NCBI RefSeq assembly: GCF_050859025.1 | Contig: NZ_CP138200.1 | Span: 2,108,001 to 2,172,000, forward strand | Direction: 5' to 3' | Length of the DNA stretch: 64,000 nt | Source of the DNA: Wukongibacter sp050859025 | GTDB taxonomy: Bacteria; Bacillota; Clostridia; Peptostreptococcales; Caminicellaceae | Shown: in pieces, positions 1-12,952 of the stretch | Layout: every line of letters begins with the position of its first letter | How positions within the stretch are numbered: position 1 is the first letter of the stretch | Notes under the pieces: generated by a model | Seen by the model: the letters and a program-made list of their open reading frames with translations, nothing else | Database searches by the model: none | What the model was told of the DNA's origin: nothing | Made by a program: the position numbers and the translations under genes

Positions 1-1
1 A

Positions 2-367
2 ATAAAGGCATGGATTAAAAGCCCTGATACATTTGTCTATGTAGCTGCCGATGGAGATGTTATTTCTGCTGTTCTTAGAGCAAAAAGGGGTAAGGGTAAT
101 AAAAAGCATTCCTGTAACTTAACTGTGGCTGTTGATTATAGCTTTAGAGGAAACAGTATTGCAAAGGAATTAACAGAATATGCACTAAGGCTTCTTAAAA
201 ATGAAGGTATAAAAATAGCAAGGGCCTATATTTATAGTAATAATAAATCTTCGATAAATACGATTTTAGCATGTGGTTTCAGTTTTGCTGGAAATGTCCA
301 TATGCACCATTATGATGAAAAAGAAAATATATATGTAGATGATTTGATTTTTCATAAGCTATTATAA
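2..367 (+). CDS. GNAT-family N-acetyltransferase, 5' part outside the window
   Basis: The reading frame is open from the first bases of the window, so the N-terminus lies upstream. The visible 121 residues carry the second half of a GNAT fold: a strand with 'GDVISAVLRAKRG', then 'LTVAVDYSFRGNSIAKELTEYALRL', which resembles the acetyl-CoA-binding strand and helix (V-x-x-x-R-G-x-x-I-A-x-x-L), then 'NNKSSINTILACGFSFAG', the typical C-terminal N-x-x-a-x-x-x-Y/C-x-k-x-G-F element. The family moves an acetyl group from acetyl-CoA to an amine; the substrate cannot be told. A downstream GTG at 125 is internal to the fold and is not the start. Confidence 0.75.
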   Translation: MKAWIKSPDTFVYVAADGDVISAVLRAKRGKGNKKHSCNLTVAVDYSFRGNSIAKELTEYALRLLKNEGIKIARAYIYSNNKSSINTILACGFSFAGNVHMHHYDEKENIYVDDLIFHKLL

Positions 368-433
368 GCATAAAAACAAAGGGAAACAATCATATAGATT
401 AAGGTTTCCCTTTTTAATTTAGAGGAGGAAGAA

Positions 434-1552
434 ATGTTTTCAAGAATAGAGAAATACTTAAAGGAAAGAGTGAATGATGTAGTATTCATTCACCTGAAGG
501 ATGGTAAGACCTTAGATGTTAAAGGATTTATTTTAGATGATAGTATTCCGCTACCAATTCCTGTAACTGAAGTAGTTGACAAGGTAAAGGATGAAAGTGA
601 GGTTAAGGATATTTCACTTTTAAAGGTCATACAAGGAATGGTGTATATTATAGGCGTAGATAGTGGGTTTACATACAATAAAATCTATAAAGATTTTTTG
701 TTAAATCATGATGAAAACATTATTAAAGTTGTTCTTGATCAGGGTTTTAGATTGATTGAAGCTGGAAATAAGAGAGATGCTCTGATTTGTTTTAAGTCCT
801 GTTTATACATAGATGAAAGTGACTTAGATGCCATGTACAATTATGCTAGATGCTGTGAAGATTTAGCCACTGAACTGGCTGATAAACCCATAAAGGATTT
901 TGAGGAAGAAGCAATTGAGATCTTTGAAAGTATCACTGAACTATATCCGGATTTCCCTTTATCCTATTATCATCTAGGTTTTCACTATGCAAATAAAGGT
1001 CTCTATAAAAAAGCTCAAATAATTTGGGAAAAAAGCCTTGAAAAGGGTGTTGATGAAAATAAAGAGTATGAAATAATGAATAAATTATCAGAAATAAACT
1101 ATAAAGTTCAATATGAAGAGGGTTATAACCTTGTATTTAATGGTAGGCCCAATGAGGCATTAGATAAGCTTTTACCATTAGAGGAAAGATATCCAGAGTG
1201 GTGGAATCTGCAATTTTTTGTGGGACTATCTTATAGACAGCTGATGAACTTTGAAGATGCCTTAAAACATTTCGAAAAGGCATATAGAATGAAGCCAAGT
1301 CAGGTTGAGATTCTCAATGAAATAGGATTATGCAATATTTCATTAGGAAGGTCCGATGAGGCAATTAGATTTTTTAAGAAAGCCTTAGATATCAAAGAAA
1401 GTGATGCAGAAATTTTATGCAATTTAGGGATCGCACATCTTCAGATAGATGAAGTAGAATTAGCTGAAGAATATGTAGCTAAAGCATTGAAGATTAATCC
1501 TGATGATGAAATAGCAAAGACATGGATGAATAGAATAAAGTCGATAAGTTAG
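434..1552 (+). CDS. Tetratricopeptide-repeat protein, function unknown
   Basis: A 372-residue cytoplasmic-looking protein with no signal peptide, preceded by a strong GAGGAGG ribosome binding site. The first ~100 residues are a small beta-rich domain I do not recognise ('DVVFIHLKDGKTLDVKGFILDD', 'VIQGMVYIIGVDSGFTYNKIY'). The rest is TPR-like helical repeats: from about 100 ('GNKRDALICFKSCLYIDESDLDAMYNYARC'), near 190 ('GLYKKAQIIWEKSLEKG'), and clear ones from 285 to 365 ('NFEDALKHFEKAYRMKPSQ', 'GRSDEAIRFFKKALDIKESD', 'DEVELAEEYVAKALKINPDD'). TPRs act as protein-protein scaffolds. It stands alone, with no operon partner to suggest a role. Confidence 0.8.
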   Translation: MFSRIEKYLKERVNDVVFIHLKDGKTLDVKGFILDDSIPLPIPVTEVVDKVKDESEVKDISLLKVIQGMVYIIGVDSGFTYNKIYKDFLLNHDENIIKVVLDQGFRLIEAGNKRDALICFKSCLYIDESDLDAMYNYARCCEDLATELADKPIKDFEEEAIEIFESITELYPDFPLSYYHLGFHYANKGLYKKAQIIWEKSLEKGVDENKEYEIMNKLSEINYKVQYEEGYNLVFNGRPNEALDKLLPLEERYPEWWNLQFFVGLSYRQLMNFEDALKHFEKAYRMKPSQVEILNEIGLCNISLGRSDEAIRFFKKALDIKESDAEILCNLGIAHLQIDEVELAEEYVAKALKINPDDEIAKTWMNRIKSIS

Positions 1553-1909
1553 AATGAAAATGAGGGCCTAGGAGCTCTTGTTTTTTTTGCAATTATTTTT
1601 TTAATAAAAATTTGACTGATTTGAGGAAATGATTATATTGTATCAAAGCTTTATAGATATCAAAAAAAGTAATAATATTGGAAAAATTATTGAGAAATAT
1701 GTTGAATGCAAATACATAATATTGTAAAATAACAATAGATTCAATAATTTATAGAATACTTACTAAAAAATTTGAAATTCTTTTTTTTGAGCAATTATTA
1801 AAAAAATTTAATGAGTGTTAAAATTTACTCTGCAATAATTTTTTCAAACACGAAGTAATTACAAACTTATTTAGATTTCTAATATATTGAAAGAATAGGA
1901 TGTGATGAA
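1553..1909. other. AT-rich intergenic region before ptb
   Basis: No gene is seen in these 357 bases. Just after the TPR gene a weak G/C-rich segment followed by eight T (1561-1588) could be a terminator. The rest is very AT-rich. TTGACT at 1612 with TATTGT about 18 bases downstream is a possible promoter but is far from ptb. Confidence 0.4.
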
Positions 1910-2827
1910 GTGATTAAAAATTTTAATGAGCTTATCAATACCGCAAAGGAACAGACTACAATGAAATTAGCGGTGGCGGCTGCTCAAGATGAAGATGTAT
2001 TAATAGCCGTATGTGGTGCAGCTGATATGGGAATTATAAAACCTGTTTTAATAGGTGAAGTAGAAAAAATCAAAGAAATTGCTAATAAAAATGGTTTAGA
2101 TGTTAGTGGATATGAACTGATAAATAGGGAAGATTTGGTTGAAGCGGCAAGAACGTCAGTAGAATTGGTAAGCACAGGTAAAGCTGATTTTGTTATGAAG
2201 GGGTTAATTGATACCTCTATCTTATTAAAGGCTGTGTTAGATAAGGAAATAGGACTTAGAACAGATAGCTTACTAAGTCATGTGATGGTATATCAGGCAC
2301 CTAGCTATCATAAGCTTTTGTTCCTAACAGATGGCGGTATGAATATATCGCCGGGACTAGAAGAAAAGGCAATGATTTTAGGGAATTCTATAAGGGCTGC
2401 TAAAGCAATGGGTATTGATAAGGTAAAGGTTTCTTGCCTTACAGCTAAAGAAAAGGTTAGTCCTAAAATGATAGCAACAGTTGATGCTGATAAATTAAAG
2501 AGTATGGGAGACAAAGGTGAATTTGGAGAAGATGTAATAGTTGAAGGACCGATAGCATTTGACTTAGCAATATCAAAGGAAGCAGCGAAAATAAAGAAAT
2601 TTGATAGTGAAGTTGCTGGTGATACCGATATTCTACTGGTACCAACTATTGAAGTCGGTAATGGTATTGGTAAGGCATTAACATATATGGCTAATGCTGA
2701 ATCGGCAGGAATTATTATGGGGGCTAAAGCACCTGTAGTTCTAGTTTCTCGTGCCGATAGTCATGAAGCTAAGTTAAACTCTATAGCCTTAGGTAGTGTT
2801 ATAGCGGCATATAAAAAAATTAATTAG
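1910..2827 (+). CDS. ptb: Phosphate butyryltransferase / phosphotransacylase
   Basis: 305 residues, the usual length for Ptb. The family exchanges CoA and phosphate on short acyl groups (acyl-CoA + Pi to acyl-phosphate + CoA). Recognisable stretches are 'ADFVMKGLIDTSILLKAVLDKE', 'LLFLTDGGMNISPGLEEKAMIL' and the C-terminal 'ADSHEAKLNSIALGSVIAAY', all typical of the phosphate acetyl/butyryl-transferase fold. The start is GTG at 1910. It is 17 bases upstream of iorA and clearly in one operon with iorAB, so it probably captures the acyl-CoA made by the oxidoreductase as acyl-phosphate. The usual partner, butyrate kinase, is not next to it and is not in this window. Other acyl chains (isobutyryl, isovaleryl, phenylacetyl) are possible. 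Confidence 0.85.
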   Translation: MIKNFNELINTAKEQTTMKLAVAAAQDEDVLIAVCGAADMGIIKPVLIGEVEKIKEIANKNGLDVSGYELINREDLVEAARTSVELVSTGKADFVMKGLIDTSILLKAVLDKEIGLRTDSLLSHVMVYQAPSYHKLLFLTDGGMNISPGLEEKAMILGNSIRAAKAMGIDKVKVSCLTAKEKVSPKMIATVDADKLKSMGDKGEFGEDVIVEGPIAFDLAISKEAAKIKKFDSEVAGDTDILLVPTIEVGNGIGKALTYMANAESAGIIMGAKAPVVLVSRADSHEAKLNSIALGSVIAAYKKIN

Positions 2828-2844
2828 AAGGAGAGTGAGATGTT

Positions 2845-4623
2845 ATGAAGAAGTTTTTAACAGGTAACGAAGCTGTTGCACGTGGTGCCTTTGAAGCCGG
2901 TGTTACATTTGCTTCTGCATATCCAGGTACTCCAAGTACTGAGATACTAGAAAATATTGCTCCATATAAAGAAGCCGTATACGCAGAATGGGCTCCTAAT
3001 GAAAAGGTAGCATTAGAGGTTGCTATTGGAGCTTCAATAGCTGGAGCTAGATCTCTAGCTGCCATGAAGCATGTTGGAGTCAATGTTGCAGCAGATCCGT
3101 TTTTTACTTATGCATATACAGGCGTTAATGGTGGACTAGTTTTAATATCTGCTGATGATCCAGGAATGCACAGTTCTCAAAATGAACAGGATAATAGGTT
3201 ATATGCTAAGTTTTCTAAGTCGGCTATGATTGAGCCTAGTGATAGCCAAGAAAGCAAGGATTTCATAAAAACTGCTCTTGAAATTAGTGAAAAATTTGAT
3301 ACTCCTGTTCTATTTAGAATGACTACTAGAATTTGTCATAGTAAAGGTATAGTTGAATTTGGTGATAGAGAAGAAGTAGAAATGAAGGAATATAAAAAGA
3401 ATATTCCAAAGTATGTAGCAACTCCAGCCAATGGTAGAGTTCTTCATGTAAAAGTGGAAGAAAGATTAAAGAAATTAGAAGAATTTAGTAATACTACTGA
3501 ATTAAATAGATTTGAATGGAATGATAAGAAGATAGGGATCATAACCTCTGGAGTAGCTTATCAATATGCAAAGGAAGTGTTTGGAGACACTGTATCATAC
3601 TTGAAGCTTGGATTCACATTCCCGCTTCCGATGAAGAAAATCAAAGAATTTGCTGATGAAGTGGAAACACTTTATATTATAGAAGAATTAGAGCCTTATA
3701 TAGAAGAACAAGTTAAAGCTGCTGGAATTAAGTGTATAGGTAAAGAAGTTATACCTAATATTGGTGAGCTAAATCCAGATATAATTGCTAAAGCAATCTT
3801 AGGAGAAGAGAGAGAAACCATCGACTTTGATGAATCAAAAACGGTAGGTCGACCTCCAACTATGTGTGCGGGATGTCCACATAGAGGATTCTATTATGCA
3901 TTAAGCAAAAAGAAAAATATTATGGTAACAGGAGATATAGGCTGCTATACCCTTGGGTCAGCTGAGCCTTTAAGTGCAATGGATACTTGTATCTGTATGG
4001 GTGGAAGTATAAGTACTGGTCATGGAGCACAGAAGGCATTCAAAAAGAATGGCGTAGAGAAGCGTGTGGTTTCTGTTATTGGAGACTCAACCTTCTTCCA
4101 TACAGGGGTAAATAGTTTGATGGATATAGCTTATAATAGAAGTAATGCTGTATCGGTTATTCTCGATAATAGAATTACTGGAATGACTGGTCATCAAGAG
4201 AACCCTGGAACCGGATATACCTTACAAGGTGAAAAGGCTGGTATGATAGATATACCAAAGCTATGTGAAGCTATAGGTATTCCAAATGTTAAGACAGTAA
4301 ATCCTTTAAAGCTTGATGAAGTAAATGCAGCTTTAGATGAGGCATTAGCTTCTGATGAGCCTTCGGTAATTATAACAAGATGGCCTTGTGTACTTAAGAG
4401 ATTCTCTGAAGAAGATATAAAAGAGTTCGGCAATGAGAAAACTGTATGTATCGTTAACGAGGAAAAATGTAAAGGTTGTAGAATCTGTACTAAAACTGGA
4501 TGTCCTGCTATTGAGTTTGTTTCGGAAACAAAGAAAGCAAAAATCAACGAGCATATGTGTGTAGGATGTGAAGTATGTCTACAGGCATGTCCATTTGATG
4601 CTATAGAAAAGGCGGGTGTTTAG
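2845..4623 (+). CDS. iorA: Indolepyruvate ferredoxin oxidoreductase, alpha subunit
   Basis: 592 residues. The alpha subunit of the thiamine-diphosphate enzyme that oxidatively decarboxylates aryl 2-oxoacids to acyl-CoA with ferredoxin as acceptor. The N-terminal domain starts 'TGNEAVARGAFEAGVTFASAYPGTPS'. The TPP-binding domain includes 'CAGCPHRGFYYAL', 'GDIGCYTLG' and 'VIGDSTFFHTGVNSLMDIAYN'. The C-terminal ~50 residues hold two [4Fe-4S] motifs, 'CKGCRICTKTGCP' and 'CVGCEVCLQACP'; the first has an extra residue before its last Cys. It is translated from a good AGAAGGAGAG site and followed directly by iorB. The neighbouring ptb suggests fermentation of amino-acid-derived 2-oxoacids. Confidence 0.92.
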   Translation: MKKFLTGNEAVARGAFEAGVTFASAYPGTPSTEILENIAPYKEAVYAEWAPNEKVALEVAIGASIAGARSLAAMKHVGVNVAADPFFTYAYTGVNGGLVLISADDPGMHSSQNEQDNRLYAKFSKSAMIEPSDSQESKDFIKTALEISEKFDTPVLFRMTTRICHSKGIVEFGDREEVEMKEYKKNIPKYVATPANGRVLHVKVEERLKKLEEFSNTTELNRFEWNDKKIGIITSGVAYQYAKEVFGDTVSYLKLGFTFPLPMKKIKEFADEVETLYIIEELEPYIEEQVKAAGIKCIGKEVIPNIGELNPDIIAKAILGEERETIDFDESKTVGRPPTMCAGCPHRGFYYALSKKKNIMVTGDIGCYTLGSAEPLSAMDTCICMGGSISTGHGAQKAFKKNGVEKRVVSVIGDSTFFHTGVNSLMDIAYNRSNAVSVILDNRITGMTGHQENPGTGYTLQGEKAGMIDIPKLCEAIGIPNVKTVNPLKLDEVNAALDEALASDEPSVIITRWPCVLKRFSEEDIKEFGNEKTVCIVNEEKCKGCRICTKTGCPAIEFVSETKKAKINEHMCVGCEVCLQACPFDAIEKAGV

Positions 4624-4624
4624 A

Positions 4625-5203
4625 ATGTCTGAAGTTAAAAATATATTATTAGTAGGCGTAGGCGGGCAAGGAATTATTCTTGCAAGTAAAATTCTTTCTA
4701 AAGGACTAATGAGCGGTGGTTATGACGTAAAAATGTCTGAGGTACATGGTATGGCTCAGCGTGGAGGTAGTGTTACTACCCAAGTAAGATTTGGAGAAAA
4801 GGTATATTCCCCTATAATAGGGAAGGGTCAAGCCGATATACTTGTTTCCTTTGAAAAAATGGAAGCTGGGAAATGGATAGATCATTTAAAGAAAGATGGA
4901 AAAGTAGTAGTTAATGATTATGAAATCCCTTCAGCTCCAATATTGACAGGAAAATTAGAGTATCCTAAAGGAATCATTGAAGAGTTGGACAAGAAAATTG
5001 ATCTTACAGTATTTAAAGCTGCTGAAATAGCAAAGGAGCTTGGAAATATAAAAACAATGAATGTTGTAATGGTTGGAGCTCTTGTTAAGGCTATAGGATT
5101 AGATAATATAGATTGGGACGAAGTTGTAAGAAATACCGTTAAAGAAAAGTTTGTTGATATAAACATTAAAGCGTTAAGAAAAGGTATGGAACAGGTAAAA
5201 TAG
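4625..5203 (+). CDS. iorB: Indolepyruvate ferredoxin oxidoreductase, beta subunit
   Basis: About 192 residues, the 2-oxoacid:acceptor oxidoreductase gamma/beta domain. Its N-terminal 'NILLVGVGGQGIILASKILSKGLM' and 'EVHGMAQRGGSVTTQVRFGEKVYSP' are family signatures. I chose the ATG at 4625, one base after the iorA stop; an in-frame GTG at 4616 overlaps the end of iorA and is less likely. It forms the complex with IorA. The operon ends at a G/C-rich hairpin around 5313-5330. Confidence 0.9.
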   Translation: MSEVKNILLVGVGGQGIILASKILSKGLMSGGYDVKMSEVHGMAQRGGSVTTQVRFGEKVYSPIIGKGQADILVSFEKMEAGKWIDHLKKDGKVVVNDYEIPSAPILTGKLEYPKGIIEELDKKIDLTVFKAAEIAKELGNIKTMNVVMVGALVKAIGLDNIDWDEVVRNTVKEKFVDINIKALRKGMEQVK

Positions 5204-5312
5204 AAAAGTCTTTGATAAAGATTTTAAAAGGTGATTCTTTGAAACACATATACGGAAATTATAATTCTAAAGGTACTATAATTTCTAAGGAATAGGTGTT
5301 ATAAAAAATAGA

Positions 5313-5330
5313 GGGCCTCATTTGAGGCCC
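5313..5330 (+). terminator. Probable terminator of ptb-iorAB
   Basis: A perfect 7-bp stem (GGGCCTC/GAGGCCC) with a four-base loop, about 110 bases after iorB and before the rRNA promoters. The following sequence is only moderately T-rich, so termination strength is uncertain. Confidence 0.5.
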
Positions 5331-5489
5331 CCAGATTGTTTACAAAGTCAACAAGATGATAGACTGCTGAGAAATTTGAAATATTTAATTTTAAATTATG
5401 TATAAAAGAAGAATTTGAGGGCAAAATATTTATGGTCTAAGTAAGAAATTTTTCTAGGTATAAAGATGATTAAAAGAAATAATTTCCAT

Positions 5490-5518
5490 TTGACTTTGTG
5501 AATATTACGTGGTAAGAT
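5490..5518 (+). promoter_or_regulatory. rRNA operon 1 promoter P1
   Basis: TTGACT at 5490-5495 and TAAGAT at 5513-5518 are 17 bases apart. The same arrangement is found before the second rRNA operon (60174-60202), and both are followed by TTGTCGCT in the early transcribed region. Confidence 0.7.
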
Positions 5519-5566
5519 ATATATTGTCGCTGAAAACGGCGGCGAAAAAAATGTTGAAAAAAGTTG

Positions 5567-5595
5567 TTGACATAGCGAAGAAGATTTGTTATAAT
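5567..5595 (+). promoter_or_regulatory. rRNA operon 1 promoter P2
   Basis: TTGACA at 5567-5572 and TATAAT at 5590-5595, a perfect consensus sigma-A promoter with a 17-base spacer. TTGTCGCTAA follows just downstream of the -10, a start-region motif shared with the other rRNA promoters in the window. Confidence 0.85.
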
Positions 5596-5709
5596 GAATC
5601 TTGTCGCTAAAACGACAAAAGAGGCTTTGGACATTGAAAACTGAACAGTGTAAGGAATTAAACCTTAGTTTGAAATAATTCAAGCTAAAGAAGTAATAAA
5701 CGCCAGATT

Positions 5710-7252
<1,543 letters not shown>

Positions 7253-7315
7253 AACCTTACACTGTTTGGTTTTGAATGTCTAAAGCATTCAAAAAGAAAT
7301 ACAAAACAAAATTAT

Positions 7316-7391
7316 GGGGGCGTAGCTCAGTTGGGAGAGCACCTGCCTTGCAAGCAGGGGGTCAGGAGTTCGAATCTCCTCGTCTCCACCA
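7316..7391 (+). tRNA. tRNA-Ala (TGC) in the 16S-23S spacer
   Basis: A full cloverleaf with a CCTGC/GCAGG anticodon stem and TGC anticodon, TTCGAAT T-loop, and encoded CCA. The 7-bp acceptor stem contains two G-T pairs. This tRNA is absent from the spacer of the second rRNA operon. Confidence 0.95.
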
Positions 7392-7550
7392 GGTTAGTAA
7401 AATTTTGTAGCGAATTGTATTTTATTCGCGGGAAATTTTACGGTATTTGCAGATGAGCAAATAAACCACATTAATTTAAGCAAAACTTTGTAGCGAACCT
7501 TTAGGTTCGAGAGGGGTTTTGTGTTTTTTACCGAAAGGTAAAAAGATTAC
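7392..7550 (+). repeat. Structured spacer repeat, copy 1
   Basis: Directly after the tRNA CCA comes a hairpin with outer arms GTAAAATTT and AAATTTTAC and inner AGCGAA/TTCGC, then a second hairpin TATTTGC/GCAAATA, then AAAAC..GTTTT-type pairing and a short TTTACC/GGTAAA hairpin. The same modules, diverged, follow tRNA-Val and tRNA-Tyr in the tRNA array. Confidence 0.7.
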
Positions 7551-7705
7551 CTTTAAATTTTGTTCTTTGAAAACTGAACAATGGAGAGAATTAGTTTTAA
7601 GTATATAAACTTAAACAATTTTACTGAGTAAAGTTAGGTGAAAGGAAGTTTAATGTTCTAACGAACATTATCGTAAAACTTTCAGAAGCCAAAGTTTTAC
7701 TAACT

Positions 7706-10761
<3,056 letters not shown>

Positions 10762-10808
10762 ACATCTTCCATTGTTCAGTTTTGAGAGAATAAATAATCA
10801 AAAAAGTA

Positions 10809-10837
10809 TTGACAATTTAAATAAAACGAGGTATAAT
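10809..10837 (+). promoter_or_regulatory. Promoter between 23S and 5S, driving 5S and the tRNA array
   Basis: TTGACA at 10809-10814 and TATAAT at 10832-10837, consensus boxes with a 17-base spacer, followed by TTTTGTCGCTAAG. The TTGTCGCTAA start-region motif is the same as at rRNA promoters P1 and P2. It lies just beyond the 23S processing stem, so 5S and the 16 tRNAs can be transcribed independently of 16S-23S. Confidence 0.75.
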
Positions 10838-10950
10838 ATATTTTGTCGCTAAGAAATACAGTTGGTTTAAAGTACCAATAAAGTACTTATAAAGCACGCT
10901 AAAAGCGCACTTAGTATAGAGATAAAAGGAATACCCAAAAGATCAAAAAT

Positions 10951-11065
10951 CTGGTGGCAATAGCGAAGAGGATACACCTGTTCCCATATCGAACACAGAA
11001 GTTAAGCTCTTCAGCGCTGATGGTACTTGGTGGGCAACTGCCTGGGAGAGTAAGTCGTTGCCAGT
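10951..11065 (+). rRNA. rrf: 5S ribosomal RNA
   Basis: About 115 nt. The terminal stem CTGGTGGC/GTTGCCAG is closed through G-T pairs; the core 'acacctgttcccatatcgaac' and 'gaagttaagctcttcagcgc' are typical of 5S. It lies about 190 bases after 23S, behind its own promoter. Confidence 0.93.
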
Positions 11066-11072
11066 TTGATAT

Positions 11073-11147
11073 TCCAGAGTAGCTCAATGGTGGAGCAACC
11101 GGCTGTTAACCGGTAGGTTGTGAGTTCGAATCTCACCTCTGGAGCCA
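11073..11147 (+). tRNA. tRNA-Asn (GTT)
   Basis: Acceptor TCCAGAG/CTCTGGA, anticodon loop with GTT, T-loop TTCGAAT, encoded CCA. First of 16 tRNAs behind 5S. Confidence 0.95.
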
Positions 11148-11153
11148 ATATAT

Positions 11154-11242
11154 GCCGGGGTGGCGGAACTGGCAGACGCACAGGACTTAAAATCCTGCGG
11201 TCCTTAAAGACCGTACCGGTTCGATTCCGGTCCCCGGCACCA
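11154..11242 (+). tRNA. tRNA-Leu (TAA)
   Basis: Class II tRNA with a long variable arm (gcggtccttaaagaccg), acceptor GCCGGGG/CCCCGGC, TAA anticodon and encoded CCA. Confidence 0.95.
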
Positions 11243-11266
11243 TAAAAAAATATATAATAATATCGA

Positions 11267-11342
<76 letters not shown>

Positions 11343-11359
11343 ATAATCTTTTATAATGT

Positions 11360-11436
11360 GGCGGCGTAGCTTAGTTGGCTAGAGCGTTCGGTTCATACCC
11401 GAAAGGTCGGTGGTTCGAGTCCACTCGCCGCTACCA
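11360..11436 (+). tRNA. tRNA with CAT anticodon, elongator Met
   Basis: Acceptor GGCGGCG/CGCCGCT, CAT anticodon, normal 1-72 pair, CCA encoded. A lysidine-modified tRNA-Ile (CAT) cannot be fully excluded from sequence alone, but the acceptor and D-arm look like elongator Met. Confidence 0.85.
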
Positions 11437-11469
11437 AATTAATAAAAGTTTTTAGATTATCACCATTTT

Positions 11470-11544
11470 GGCCCCTTGGTCAAGCGGTTAAGACACCGCC
11501 CTTTCACGGCGGTAACAGGGGTTCGAGTCCCCTAGGGGTCACCA
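11470..11544 (+). tRNA. tRNA-Glu (TTC)
   Basis: Acceptor GGCCCCT/AGGGGTC (one G-T), anticodon stem CCGCC/GGCGG with TTC, CCA encoded. The spacer after it (11555-11640) folds with a perfect 9-bp stem CTAGCTACT/AGTAGCTAG. Confidence 0.95.
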
Positions 11545-11657
11545 ATTTTAGCCACTAGCTACTAGTTTTGAGAAGTGTAATTGAGAATTTTTAAAGACGT
11601 TTAAGGATTTCTACACATAAGGTTAGAAATCAGTAGCTAGATGCTATAAACTAATGA

Positions 11658-11733
11658 GGGCGCATAGCTCAGCTGGGAGAGCACCTGCCTTACAAGCAGG
11701 GGGTCACAGGTTCAAGTCCTGTTGCGCCCACCA
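11658..11733 (+). tRNA. tRNA-Val (TAC)
   Basis: Anticodon stem CCTGC/GCAGG with TAC, acceptor GGGCGCA/TGCGCCC, CCA encoded. Confidence 0.95.
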
Positions 11734-11856
11734 AGTTAGTAAAATTTTATAGCGAACTGTATTTTGTTTGCGGGAAATTTTACGGTAATGACCTTTAGGT
11801 CATCAAACTACCTTATTTAAACAAAATTTTGTAGTTTTTATCGACAGGTAAAAAGA
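11734..11856 (+). repeat. Structured spacer repeat, copy 2
   Basis: Follows tRNA-Val and repeats the order seen after tRNA-Ala: GTAAAATTTT and AAATTTTAC hairpin with AGCGAA inside, a short GACC/GGTC hairpin, an ACAAAATTTTGT palindrome and a TTTATCGACAGGTAAA hairpin. Confidence 0.65.
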
Positions 11857-11868
11857 CTTCATTAATAC

Positions 11869-11945
11869 GGTCCAGTAGTTCAGTTGGTTAGAACGCTAGC
11901 CTGTCACGCTAGAGGTCGAGGGTTCGAGTCCCTTCTGGATCGCCA
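11869..11945 (+). tRNA. tRNA-Asp (GTC)
   Basis: Anticodon stem CTAGC/GCTAG with GTC, acceptor GGTCCAG/CTGGATC, CCA encoded. Confidence 0.95.
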
Positions 11946-11950
11946 AATAT

Positions 11951-12026
11951 GCTGGTGTAGCTCAATTGGCAGAGCAGCTGACTTGTAATCAGCAGGTTGC
12001 GGGTTCGAGTCCCATCACCAGCTCCA
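11951..12026 (+). tRNA. tRNA-Thr (TGT)
   Basis: Acceptor GCTGGTG/CACCAGC, anticodon stem GCTGA/TCAGC with TGT, CCA encoded. Confidence 0.95.
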
Positions 12027-12036
12027 TCATAAATAT

Positions 12037-12121
12037 GGAGGGATGCCCGAGTGGCTAAAGGGGGCGGACTGTAAATCCGTTGACTGAGTCTACACTGGTT
12101 CGAATCCAGTTCCCTCCACCA
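12037..12121 (+). tRNA. tRNA-Tyr (GTA)
   Basis: Class II with long variable arm (gactgagtc), anticodon GTA, acceptor GGAGGGA/TCCCTCC, CCA encoded. Confidence 0.95.
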
Positions 12122-12260
12122 AGTTAGTAAAATTTTATAGCGAGCTTCAGTTCGAGGAAAATTTTACGGTATTTGCCGATAGGCAAATAGACTACCTCAA
12201 TATAGAATTTGGTAGATATATTTAACTGGCTGGAAGTTCTATAGTTTTTAGCAACGAACA
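12122..12260 (+). repeat. Structured spacer repeat, copy 3
   Basis: Follows tRNA-Tyr: GTAAAATTTT/AAAATTTTAC stem with AGCGAGCTTCAGTTCG inside, then TATTTGCCGATAGGCAAATA, a hairpin close to that in copy 1, then a more diverged tail with TAGTTTTTAGCAACGAAC. Confidence 0.65.
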
Positions 12261-12278
12261 TATAAATATCCTTTATAT

Positions 12279-12353
12279 GCGGTAGTGGCTCAGTGGTAGA
12301 GCATCGCCTTGCCAAGGCGAGGGTCGAGGGTTCAAATCCCTTCTACCGCTCCA
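12279..12353 (+). tRNA. tRNA-Gly (GCC)
   Basis: Anticodon stem TCGCC/GGCGA with GCC, acceptor GCGGTAG/CTACCGC, CCA encoded. Confidence 0.95.
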
Positions 12354-12366
12354 ATATAAAAATTAT

Positions 12367-12440
12367 GCGGGTGTAGCTCAGTGGTAGAGCCCCGGCCTTC
12401 CAAGCCGGTTGCGAGGGTTCGATCCCCTTCACCCGCTCCA
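12367..12440 (+). tRNA. tRNA-Gly (TCC)
   Basis: Anticodon stem CCGGC/GCCGG with TCC, acceptor GCGGGTG/CACCCGC, CCA encoded. Confidence 0.95.
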
Positions 12441-12449
12441 AAAAAACAT

Positions 12450-12526
12450 GGCGGCTGTCGTCAAGTGGTTAAGACACAGGATTGTGGCTCCTGTATGCGT
12501 GGGTTCGAATCCCATCAGCCGCCCCA
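12450..12526 (+). tRNA. tRNA-His (GTG)
   Basis: GTG anticodon. The extra 5' G (-1) is encoded at 12450 and faces the C discriminator base, the identity mark of bacterial tRNA-His. CCA is encoded. Confidence 0.95.
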
Positions 12527-12539
12527 TTAAAAACATTGA

Positions 12540-12615
12540 TGGGGATTAGCCAAGTCGGTAAGGCAACGGACTTTGACTCCGTCATTCACAGGTTCGAGTC
12601 CTGTATCCCCAGCCA
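12540..12615 (+). tRNA. tRNA-Gln (TTG)
   Basis: Acceptor TGGGGAT/ATCCCCA, anticodon stem ACGGA/TCCGT with TTG, CCA encoded. Confidence 0.95.
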
Positions 12616-12653
12616 ATTATACTTAACTAATGTTTAAAGTTAGTTAGTGTTAT

Positions 12654-12729
12654 GACCCATTAGCTCAGTCGGTAGAGCACCTGACTTTTAATCAGGGTGT
12701 CCCGCGTTCGAGTCGCGGATGGGTCACCA
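12654..12729 (+). tRNA. tRNA-Lys (TTT)
   Basis: Acceptor GACCCAT/ATGGGTC, anticodon stem CCTGA/TCAGG with TTT, CCA encoded. Confidence 0.95.
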
Positions 12730-12775
12730 GTTTTGTTTATCCAGCAAGACAAATAAAGGATAATATTATAAATGT

Positions 12776-12850
<75 letters not shown>

Positions 12851-12867
12851 ATAATTCAATATAACAT

Positions 12868-12944
12868 GCGCCTATAGCTCAGCTGGATAGAGTGTCTGAC
12901 TACGAATCAGAAGGTCGGGGGTTCGAATCCCTCTGGGCGCACCA
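12868..12944 (+). tRNA. tRNA-Arg (ACG)
   Basis: Anticodon stem TCTGA/TCAGA with ACG (inosine-modified in bacteria), acceptor GCGCCTA/TGGGCGC, CCA encoded. Last tRNA of the array and the closest one to the recombinase gene. Confidence 0.95.
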
Positions 12945-12952
12945 AAAAGAGT

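Noticed and set aside
12921..12944. tRNA-Arg 3' end as attachment site
   Set aside because: No direct repeat of this sequence was found elsewhere in the window, so an attL/attR pair is not supported.
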